Under the pieces are notes generated by a model. The model saw only the letters and a program-made list of their open reading frames with translations. It searched no databases and was not told where the DNA came from. Shown here piece by piece: positions 36,301 through 42,285 of a stretch of 64,000 nt of DNA; positions within the stretch are counted from its first letter, which is position 1, and the number at the start of each line of letters is the position of its first letter. Made by a program: the position numbers and the translations under genes. The stretch covers positions 4,173,501 through 4,237,500 of the forward strand of contig NC_012796.1 in NCBI RefSeq assembly GCF_000010665.1, given 5' to 3'. This DNA comes from Solidesulfovibrio magneticus RS-1 (lineage in GTDB: Bacteria > Desulfobacterota > Desulfovibrionia > Desulfovibrionales > Desulfovibrionaceae).

Positions 36301-36769
36301 GCCCTACATCATGCACCATTTTGACTATACGCCGAGAGGTTTGGTGGGTCTGTGGTCCAAAGCGGATTCCGTCGTCGAATTCACGGACCTCCGTCGCATG
36401 GATAATCGCTCGGAACTTGCGTTCCTCTCTCATGTACCGGCAACAACGAAAACGGGAGATGTCATGGACAAGACCATTTCGCCTGCGCAGCTTCGTTCCA
36501 GAATCGAATCCGGGGAGGAAATCCTCCTGCTTGATTTGCGCAAACAGGAGGATTTCGATGCCGACCCCGTTCTTCTCCAAGGCGCTGTCAAACTCGATCC
36601 TTCCAAGGTTTCGACCTGGGAAGACCTTGTCGCGGGAAAGCCCAATACGGTTATTTATTGCGCCAGAGGAGGAAGCATCAGCCAATCGGTTCAAAAGCAT
36701 TTTGAACAAAAGGGGATGACCATCCCCTACCTTGAAGGTGGACTGGCCGCCTGGAAGAATCTTGAATAG
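33323..36769 (+). CDS. PEP-synthase-like / LamG-like / rhodanese fusion
   Basis: A 1148-residue protein. Residues ~120-410 match the ATP-binding part of PEP synthase/PPDK (PDGFVVTTAGFRAF, AVRSSAVGEDGAASFAGQYES). Residues ~440-530 are the swivelling phosphohistidine domain, with GGAASHLASVAREMGIP (His ~489). The PEP/pyruvate TIM barrel that normally follows is absent and a domain I do not recognise stands in its place (~560-860). Residues ~890-1030 resemble a concanavalin/LamG-like sandwich (AGGLAFAIRTAGTYLVLRI, GFVDGKPYIMH). Residues ~1050-1148 are a rhodanese with active loop CARGGS (Cys ~1113). A dikinase half without a barrel fused to a sulfurtransferase is odd. It sits between the carriers and chrA. 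Confidence 0.85.
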   Translation: MSLFGFLKKKNACQLLADPDDRTAVKYRHFKALLEQNDAVLDALAALEQTYYGGEVFTSGAARQTVQTIGEATACMVRSLGSLAPNRHAGLDAAQQRILAQALAALDSPVEMEGAPLVQGLETVAPENARQVGGKAGNLARVHNALKLPTPDGFVVTTAGFRAFMRHAGLDEYARKELETISPLDLPELENSCKRIRQAILEADLPGVLLTALDGALETLQHKTAIPTLLAVRSSAVGEDGAASFAGQYESVLNVPFEHVGQALKEVFASKYTPRAVLYRLRWGLDDDDAPMAALVLTMVDSRVSGVLYTIDPGADGGPAMRLDAVLGLGDKLVSGESRAVTTRLARSPHGVIASSDTPLFSDEVALELGRMGMLLEEYFQSPQDVEWCLDGQGRLVIVQSRPLDAPEETPAQAATPENVELSGFPTLLSGGVRASAGAASGPVLHVEGAIPETIPEGAILVAINAAPELAALLDRAGGIVTAMGGAASHLASVAREMGIPAIFAAPGCNELLQEGQEVTLDASNLRVLQGRADALLTISGRPRSRMVDSPMHLRLRAALDVISPLTLTDPDADTFAPAGCKTLHDIVRYTHEKAMREMFGLCENAEGAANVARLKAQIPLTLYCVDLGGGLREFLTTCDDIKPEDLRSAPMCAIWRGFTHPGITWSGAVAIDARSFMSLMASSVTTEGGGTPGGDSYALLGSDYMNLSARFGYHFANIDSFCGDADAKNHIKVRFAGGAGTFSGKCLRVTFLAKVLARLGFTVDTAGDVLDASLKGAPRRQTEETLDQLGRLMAVSRLLDMAITGQSEIDAMAAAFFRGDYDLLGQRQENPLPEFHLAVGDWECVADETGTRVARQDGTRWAPSLSMSFAHFMGRLSGQKYQRFLDTVEAYFYFPLAVAKGSDMEDGRASLKVKPTAGAIDQAGGLAFAIRTAGTYLVLRINALENNLMLFAFKDGRRSELASVHLPIETGQWRELAVEVQGNAVTGFVDGKPYIMHHFDYTPRGLVGLWSKADSVVEFTDLRRMDNRSELAFLSHVPATTKTGDVMDKTISPAQLRSRIESGEEILLLDLRKQEDFDADPVLLQGAVKLDPSKVSTWEDLVAGKPNTVIYCARGGSISQSVQKHFEQKGMTIPYLEGGLAAWKNLE

Positions 36770-36786
36770 CGCCAGGACTTATTCGT

Positions 36787-38079
36787 ATGAATACTAACGG
36801 ACAATCGCTAGCCGTACCCTTGAAAGAGGCCTTCCTGTACTGGTTCAAGCTCGGCTTCATCAACTTCGGCGGCCCTGCCGGGCAGATCGCCATGATGCAT
36901 AAGGACATCGTGGAACGCCGTAAGTGGATGAACGAGAGCATGTTCCTGCGCGCCCTCAACTTCTGCATGCTGCTGCCCGGTCCAGAGGCGCATCAGCTGG
37001 CGGTGTACATCGGCTGGCGGCTCAATGGTTACCCAGGTGGCGTTATCGCGGGAATGTGCTTCCTGCTCCCGTCGATCATCCTGATGCTCATTCTTGCCTG
37101 GCTGGCCGCCGCCAAGGGCCAGGTCCCGGCCGTTTCCGGGATCTTCCACGGCATCTCCGCCGCCGTCGTCGCCATCGTGATTGAAGCGCTCTTCCGGCTG
37201 TCGAAGAAATCCCTGAAGCACGGCGCATTGTATGCCTTCGCGGGTGCCGCGTTCATCCTGGGCCAGTTTTTCAATGTCCCGTTCCCGGCCATCGTGCTGC
37301 TGTCCGGAATTGCCGGAACGCTGCTGGCTAAAACCCGCCCCGAGATATTCTGCCATCGATCCGCCGGGAGCAAGGAATGCATCGTGGAGGAGCCTTCGCC
37401 GGCGCGGGAGTTGCCCTCCTTGAAGCACATCATCAAGGTCGTCGGTCTTTTCGGGGCCATTTGGGGCGTGGTGGTGCTGCCTGTCCTCGCCTGGCGGGGC
37501 CTTGGCGACGCCTTGTCCGAGGTGTCCCTCTTCTTCACCAAGGCGGCTTTCGTCACCTTCGGCGGAGCCTACGCCGTGCTGGCCTACATCGCCGACAACG
37601 CCGTCGGCCTGGGTTGGCTCGCGGAGAAGGACATGCTCCTGGGGCTCGGGCTGGCGGAGACCACGCCCGGCCCGCTGATCATGGTGACGCAATTCGTCGG
37701 CTTCTTCGCCGCCTGGAACAACCCCGGCTCACTTGGGCCGTTGCAGGCTGGCGTACTGGGGGGCCTTCTCACTACGTTCGCCACCTTCCTGCCGAGCTTC
37801 ATGTTCATCTTTGCGGGGGCTCCTTACATCGAGGCCATCACGTCAAACAAGAAATTCGCAGCGGCCTTGACGGGTATTTCGGCGGCCGTCGTCGGCGTGG
37901 TGCTCAAACTCGGCGTTTTCTTCGCCTGGCATACGTTCTTTCCAGCTTCCGGGTTCGATATCTTTGCCGTGGTCATCGCCCTTGGTGCCTTGGTGGCCCT
38001 GGTGCGATGGAAGCTGTCCATGCACGCCCTGGTCGGTTTGAGCGGCGTGACGGGTCTGTTGTGGCAATTGGTTCAATAA
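36787..38079 (+). CDS. chrA: ChrA chromate transporter
   Basis: A 430-residue inner-membrane protein of the long, two-domain CHR family. The N-terminal half has the signature LGFINFGGPAGQIAMMH and LLPGPEAHQLAVYIGW; the C-terminal half repeats it as FVTFGGAYAVLAYI and TTPGPLIMVTQFVGF. About 10-12 spans are seen. It pumps chromate out of the cytoplasm. It starts 17 bases after the fusion gene and is followed within 17 bases by a tiny gene. Confidence 0.95.
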   Translation: MNTNGQSLAVPLKEAFLYWFKLGFINFGGPAGQIAMMHKDIVERRKWMNESMFLRALNFCMLLPGPEAHQLAVYIGWRLNGYPGGVIAGMCFLLPSIILMLILAWLAAAKGQVPAVSGIFHGISAAVVAIVIEALFRLSKKSLKHGALYAFAGAAFILGQFFNVPFPAIVLLSGIAGTLLAKTRPEIFCHRSAGSKECIVEEPSPARELPSLKHIIKVVGLFGAIWGVVVLPVLAWRGLGDALSEVSLFFTKAAFVTFGGAYAVLAYIADNAVGLGWLAEKDMLLGLGLAETTPGPLIMVTQFVGFFAAWNNPGSLGPLQAGVLGGLLTTFATFLPSFMFIFAGAPYIEAITSNKKFAAALTGISAAVVGVVLKLGVFFAWHTFFPASGFDIFAVVIALGALVALVRWKLSMHALVGLSGVTGLLWQLVQ

Positions 38080-38096
38080 CTTCAAGGAGAATGCGA

Positions 38097-38219
38097 ATGC
38101 GGGAAAAACAGTGGTTTGCCGTTACGGTAATCCTGACGACACTTGGTGTGGGAGACGGAACTTCCCTTATGGCAAAGGAAAAACCGGCTCCAAATGCGTG
38201 GGGCGGACCCTGGCCGTAA
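38097..38219 (+). CDS. 40-residue peptide after ChrA
   Basis: Begins MREKQWFAVTVILTTLGVG and ends in a short Pro/Trp/Gly tail (APNAWGGPWP). AAGGAG lies seven bases before ATG 38097; an ATG at 38091 is too close to it. One hydrophobic stretch at residues ~6-19 could be a membrane anchor or signal peptide. A conserved short membrane peptide beside a transporter can be a stabilising subunit. No family is recognised, and its reality rests on spacing and ribosome binding site. Confidence 0.5.
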   Translation: MREKQWFAVTVILTTLGVGDGTSLMAKEKPAPNAWGGPWP

Positions 38220-38229
38220 GCAGGCCTTA

Positions 38230-38273
38230 GGACGGAAGCCAATATCCGATATCTTGGGCTTTCCGCCTCGTCC
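38230..38273 (+). terminator. Possible terminator of the chromate operon
   Basis: GGACGGAAGCC pairs imperfectly with GGGCTTTCC...GTCC about 16 bases later. It is followed by a weak pyrimidine run (TCCCTGTTTCCC). It lies 11 bases after the small peptide gene. Confidence 0.35.
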
Positions 38274-38420
38274 TCCCTGTTTCCCTTGAGAATGTCGGGG
38301 GAGAGAAGTCTTCACTAGGACAAGGGGTGGGATGATCGGTTGGGGGCCAGCAAAATGGAGGCGGATGAGGGCGGTGTGTCTGGGAGGGACCGCCGGCTCA
38401 GGAGTGTCTTTGTGTGGCTA

Positions 38421-38894
38421 CTAAAGACCATCGCCCTGGCAGCCTGCCATCATGCCGCCGCCCATGCCGCTTCCCATACCACCGCCCATGCCGCTGCGCA
38501 TTCCCCTTCCCATCCCAGGGCCGACATCCTTTGTCACCTGGGTACGAAACTGCGTTCGCTCGGACAACAGCTTGCCCTGCAAATCGCCGATCTGCTTGGA
38601 CAGAGCGTCTATCTTCGCCTGATCGGGATTTTGGGGCACAGACAACGCGTTGAGTTCCGCCATGTTCACGGCAAGCACGGCCCGCAGTGACGCTGTTTTG
38701 GCAACAAATGCGTCACGAAGCTTTTGAAAGATTGCCTGCTTTTCCGGTGTTAGCTGAGACATGCCGCTCCCCATGTTGGAGCAGCCGCCCTGCCCCGCGC
38801 CAGGTCCGCCGCCGGGGCGGGCCAGGGCCAGTGAAGAAGTCATCGCCAGAACAGCCAACGCCGTCAGTGCAATATGAAACATCTTAACGCGCAT
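38421..38894 (-). CDS. ZraP-like periplasmic metal-binding protein
   Basis: A 157-residue protein. Residues 1-25 are a signal peptide (ALTALAVLAMTSSLALA). The middle is helical with LTPEKQAIFQKLRDAFVAKT, the LTxxQ-type pattern of the ZraP/CpxP/Spy group. Both flanks are Gly/Met-rich (GGGPGAGQGGCSNMGSGM; GMGRGMRSGMGGGMGSG), suited to bind soft metals. ATG 38894 is preceded by AAGGAAGG. It probably acts as a periplasmic chaperone or metal sink. It is convergent with the chromate operon. Confidence 0.8.
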   Translation of the reverse strand: MRVKMFHIALTALAVLAMTSSLALARPGGGPGAGQGGCSNMGSGMSQLTPEKQAIFQKLRDAFVAKTASLRAVLAVNMAELNALSVPQNPDQAKIDALSKQIGDLQGKLLSERTQFRTQVTKDVGPGMGRGMRSGMGGGMGSGMGGGMMAGCQGDGL

Positions 38895-39299
38895 GATAAA
38901 ACCTTCCTTTGGATATCCGGCCGAAACCGGAGCCGTTTGGTTGTGAAGAGGCGAGCGACCAGTTCCTGCACAAATCAAGCAGCATCCGTGCCATGGCAGT
39001 TTAAGCCCAGGAATGCAGTCTATTGCGAAAGAATTAGCCACAGAGATGTCGTTGAACTGCATAGACAGTAATCATTTCGACAACTAAAAAATGGTCAGTG
39101 TATACTTTCAACGCAAATCAACTCGCGCCATCATCGCTGAATGAAGTCCGTAAATCGAAAGTAACCTGCTATTTCATACCTCATTACCGTGGTATTGACG
39201 CATAACGTTTTCCCGAAACGAAAGAAAATCTGCATCCTTTTTGATCGGATGCCGTCTTCCCCCTAAAGCCGCGTATTTTGCTGGCACAGGAGAACTCAG
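38895..39299. other. Divergent promoter region of zraP-like gene and arsM
   Basis: No gene is seen. The stretch is AT-richer than its surroundings, as expected for a divergent promoter region. A CAGGAG ribosome binding site precedes arsM. No clear operator was found. Confidence 0.4.
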
Positions 39300-40064
39300 A
39301 TGAAAGAGCCTCGCGATGTCGAGATCAGGCAATCAATCCGTACAAAATACGCCGAGACAGCCTTGTCCGGGAAGTCCGGCTGCGGCTGCGGGAGCGGATG
39401 CTGTGGCCCCCAAAGCGCCAATGCATCGGAGGAGTTGGCTCGGATGGCCGGGTATGCCACGGCGGAAGTGCAAAGCGTCCCGGAAGGGGCGAACATGGGC
39501 CTCGGCTGTGGCAATCCGCAAGCCATAGCCGCATTACGCCCGGGGGAGGTCGTCGTGGACCTGGGCAGCGGCGGGGGCTTCGACTGTTTTCTTGCGGCCA
39601 GGCAGGTGGGGGAAACCGGGCGCGTCATCGGTGTGGACATGACGCCGGAGATGGTTGAAAAAGCGAGAAGAAATGCTGTAACTGCACAATGCGGCAACGT
39701 GTCGTTTCGCCTTGGCGAGATCGAATATCTTCCGGTTCCCGACGGCATCGCCGATGTCGTGCTGTCCAACTGCGTGGTGAACCTGAGCACGGACAAGGCC
39801 CAGGTATTCCGGGAGGCCTATCGGGTACTCAAGCCCGGCGGGCGACTAGCCATAGCGGATATCGTGGCGACGGAGGAGCTCCCCGAAATGGTGCGTCGGG
39901 ACATCAAGCTGCATGCTGCCTGTGTGGCCGGAGCCGAGCGAATTGTTGTCCTCGAAGCGATGATGCGGGAAGCCGGATTCAGGCAAATTTCCATTCGCCC
40001 CCGACCGGAAAGCGCAGCACTGCTTGCGGCGTGGCTTCCAGGACTTAGAGGATATCCGGCACGA

Positions 40065-40550
40065 CTATTGCTTTGCATAAATCTTCCTGAACACGATAAT
40101 TGCGCAGGCCAATTTCACAAAGGCAATGAAGGTAGATAAATAGTGGCAATATCTCGTTCGAATACCGCGAAAGCCTTTCAGCCAAGCGAATGTGCGCTCT
40201 ACGACCCAGCGGCGAGCGGGATGAAGACCTTCTTGCTTCTCAATTTTTTCCTCCCCTCGGGAACGGATATGCGATTCAAACCCATATGAATACACTTCTT
40301 CATGTACACGTGGATAATCATAGCCCTTGTCCAGACATAAGTGATAGATATCGGTGCAAATATTAAACATGGAAATAAGATCACTATTATTTTCAATCGT
40401 TAAGCCAACCAGTCGACTGTCGTGAACATTTGCTCCAACGACAATGACCCCGAGGGGTGTCCCTTCTTGGTCGACATGCAAATGAATCTTTGTTCCAGAG
40501 CGTCCCCTGTCTGTTGGATTCGCTCCAAGGCCTTCAGCCGCTTCTTTTTT
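40065..40550 (-). CDS. IS427-type transposase, second frame (OrfB)
   Basis: The C-terminal part of a DDE transposase. After the frame change it reads EAAEGLGANPTDRGRSGTK, then GANVHDS, LCLDKGYDY (second catalytic Asp) and WVVERTFAWLKGFR with the catalytic Glu. It has no good start of its own. A run of eight A (minus strand; 40545-40552) at the junction could allow slippage from the first frame. The left boundary of the coding part is approximate. Confidence 0.82.
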   Translation of the reverse strand, partial: KKEAAEGLGANPTDRGRSGTKIHLHVDQEGTPLGVIVVGANVHDSRLVGLTIENNSDLISMFNICTDIYHLCLDKGYDYPRVHEEVYSYGFESHIRSRGEEKIEKQEGLHPARRWVVERTFAWLKGFRGIRTRYCHYLSTFIAFVKLACAIIVFRKIYAKQ

Positions 40551-40905
40551 TTGTGCGAACAGGTGCCTGAATCAAAGAGCCGTCCATGGATTGCCAGGAA
40601 AAATGAAGACCTTGCTGAAGATGATAATTTTCCAGGCATATCTTCATCAATTGGTCAAATACTCCACGTCTCGCCCATCGGCGATAGTGCTCATGAATAG
40701 CGCTTTTTGATCCATAGCTCCTTGGGATCATACTCCACTGACATCCTGTTTTCAGACGGAAGATGATGCCGTTCATTATGTTCCGAGAGGAAATCGGAGC
40801 GCTTCCGCCAGAACGCTTTCGCTTAAACGGGTCAAGGAGCGGTTCTAATTGTGCCCATAACTCGTCCGGCAGTTCGGTAAAATCATACGGGGTACTCATG
40901 CCCAA
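40534..40905 (-). CDS. IS427-type transposase, first frame (OrfA)
   Basis: A 123-residue N-terminal transposase part: LPDELWAQLEPLLDP, NGIIFRLKTGCQWSMIPRSYG and SMDGSLIQAP with the first catalytic Asp. It ends at the stop just after the A8 run. Translation of the full enzyme needs a shift of frame on this run, as known for several IS5-family members; a simple indel that inactivates the copy is the alternative. Confidence 0.82.
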   Translation of the reverse strand: MGMSTPYDFTELPDELWAQLEPLLDPFKRKRSGGSAPISSRNIMNGIIFRLKTGCQWSMIPRSYGSKSAIHEHYRRWARRGVFDQLMKICLENYHLQQGLHFSWQSMDGSLIQAPVRTKKRSG

Positions 40906-41019
40906 GATTATTAAAGGAAATTAGATATTTAGCAATACCCGTGCCGGACATGCTCTTAACTTGGAAAAGATCCTTGCCTCGGCAAGCATCGAGGCGATCA
41001 AGGCTTAGGGAAGATTGTC

Positions 41020-41589
41020 ATGCAGGACGAGCTGGAAATCATGTGGATTGCGCATCGGGATGAACTCAGGGCTTTCATCGCCCGGCGGGTGCCTTGTCAG
41101 GCTGCCGTGGACGATATCCTGCAAGACGTATTCTGCAAGACCTTATCGCATTTGGCACAAGGCCATGTTACGCAACCGCGAGGCTGGCTTTTCGCGGTTA
41201 CCCGAACAACTATTGCCGACCATTACCGGAGCAGGCGTCCCACGGTCGAACTCCCGTCGTCGCTGGCCTCTGCAAGCCCTGACCCGAGTGTGGGCGCCCC
41301 CAGAGCAATGGGAGCTTGCCTGAAGCCGATGATCGACGCCTTGCCGGAGAAGATGCGAGCCCCATTGGTCATGGCCGATTATGAGGGGATGCGACAACGG
41401 GAGGTGGCCAGTCGGCTGGGCATTTCCCTGGCTGCGGTCAAGTCCCGCGTTTTGCGGGCGAGGCTGCAAATGCGACGTATGATCGAGGAGTGTTGCCAGC
41501 TGGAGTTGGATGCCCGGGGAAGCATCACGGATTTTGTCGTCAAACCGGGAGGATGTTCCCGGTGGAGTGCCGTGGGCACCGAAAACTGA
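41020..41589 (+). CDS. sigZ: ECF sigma factor, SigZ type
   Basis: A 189-residue sigma-70-family protein. Region 2 reads RVPCQAAVDDILQDVFCKTL, region 4 reads YEGMRQREVASRLGISLAAVKSRVLRARLQMRRM. The tail CCQLELDARGSITDFVVKPGGC is typical of SigZ, with Cys pairs that may bind metal or metalloid. It starts 12 bases after the native arsM stop, so arsM and sigZ were one transcript before the IS came in. Confidence 0.88.
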   Translation: MQDELEIMWIAHRDELRAFIARRVPCQAAVDDILQDVFCKTLSHLAQGHVTQPRGWLFAVTRTTIADHYRSRRPTVELPSSLASASPDPSVGAPRAMGACLKPMIDALPEKMRAPLVMADYEGMRQREVASRLGISLAAVKSRVLRARLQMRRMIEECCQLELDARGSITDFVVKPGGCSRWSAVGTEN

Positions 41590-41651
41590 TACGTCAAGCC
41601 TCGTAGCATCTGGAGGTTGGGCACAAAGCAGATGCATACTCCATTCCTGAC

Positions 41652-41668
41652 CCATGCATGATGCATGG
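41652..41668. repeat. 17-bp palindrome after sigZ
   Basis: CCATGCAT-G-ATGCATGG is a perfect palindrome 63 bases after the sigZ stop. A stretch of six A follows shortly, not T, so it is not a plus-strand terminator. It may be an operator or part of a convergent terminator region. Confidence 0.6.
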
Positions 41669-41670
41669 CC

Positions 41671-41708
41671 AAAAAAGTGGCTGCCCCGGGGAGGACTTCG
41701 GGGCAGCC
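41671..41708 (-). terminator. Terminator of the universal stress protein gene
   Basis: On the minus strand, GGCTGCCCCGA pairs with its GC-rich counterpart GGGGCAGCC over about 9-10 bp and is followed by ACTTTTTT. It lies 27 bases after the stop of the minus-strand gene at 41735. Confidence 0.8.
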
Positions 41709-41734
41709 GGGTGGAGGGGTGAGACGGGATACTG

Positions 41735-42163
41735 TCAGCGTTTACGGGCTATCAGAACATCGCATTTGGCGTGGGCCGAAACCTTGCTGGAGACGCTGCC
41801 GAGGAGAAAGCGTTCAATGCCATGCGTTCCTCTGGAGCCAAGAACGATCAGGTCCGCGTCAAGTGTCTCGGCGGCTTCCAGGATTTTGCCCGCAGGATGC
41901 CCAAACTCCAGAATCGACTGGGCGCGTATCCCCTTGTCGGCCAGTACAGCGCAAGCCTTGTCCAAAAGCTCTTTGCATTCTTTGGCGAATGCGTTGTTTA
42001 CCGTCTCGCAGTAGCCTTCCGGAAATCCCGCCGCCGAGCAACTGAGTTCCGGGATCACAGAGATGACAAACAGTTGCGCGTCGAGGGTTTGGGCCAGCCG
42101 GGCCGCACGCTCCATGGCGACTTCGGCATACTCGGAGTTGTCGTAGGCGAGCAGTATTTTCAC
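41735..42163 (-). CDS. Universal stress protein (UspA family)
   Basis: A 142-residue protein with KILLAYDNSEYAEVAMERA at the start and the ATP-binding G-x2-G-x9-GS pattern in GSRGTHGIERFLLGSVS. I chose GTG 42163 because AAAGGAG lies six bases upstream; the frame extends 12 codons further without support. ATP-binding USPs act in stress survival. Two Cys in the VISVIPELSCSAAG region are unremarkable. It stands alone between two terminators. Confidence 0.9.
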   Translation of the reverse strand: MKILLAYDNSEYAEVAMERAARLAQTLDAQLFVISVIPELSCSAAGFPEGYCETVNNAFAKECKELLDKACAVLADKGIRAQSILEFGHPAGKILEAAETLDADLIVLGSRGTHGIERFLLGSVSSKVSAHAKCDVLIARKR

Positions 42164-42235
42164 ACGATGCTCCTTTAAACGAGTGGCTTGTTCGGTTGGC
42201 ACAGGGATGCCTGCAGCGAAACGACCACATCAAAA

Positions 42236-42268
42236 CGGGCTGCCCGAAGGCACTATCAGGGCAGCCCG
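42236..42268 (-). terminator. Terminator of the molybdoenzyme operon
   Basis: A perfect 10-bp stem CGGGCTGCCC / GGGCAGCCCG with a 13-base loop, followed on the minus strand by TTTTG. It lies 18 bases after the stop of the catalytic subunit gene. Confidence 0.85.
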
Positions 42269-42285
42269 TACGCGCCACGCTGCCG

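Larger units (their letters stand above)
40048..40955 (-). mobile_element. IS5-family (IS427-type) insertion sequence, 908 bp
   Basis: The ends are imperfect inverted repeats: GAGGATATCCGGCACGACTA at the left and, reverse-complemented, GAGCATGTCCGGCACGGGTA at the right. TTA is duplicated on both sides (40045-40047 and 40956-40958), matching the TNA targets of this group. It carries a transposase in two overlapping frames. Only one copy is in the window. Confidence 0.92.
39300..41008 (+). pseudogene. arsM: Arsenite methyltransferase gene cut near its 3' end by an IS
   Basis: The uninterrupted part encodes 249 residues: a Cys-rich N-terminus (CGCGSGCCGP), SAM-binding VVDLGSGGGFDC, and the three As(III)-binding cysteines in GLGCGNP, LSNCVVNLS and HAACVAGA. 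Removing the IS at 40048-40955 and one TTA copy restores the frame: LPGL continues as NLEKILASASIEAIKA and stops at 41006-41008, giving 265 residues. In the present state the frame runs into the IS and swaps the last 16 residues for about 30 foreign ones (stop at 40139), so the catalytic core may still be made and could retain activity. ArsM makes methylated arsenicals from As(III) and SAM. Confidence 0.9.
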
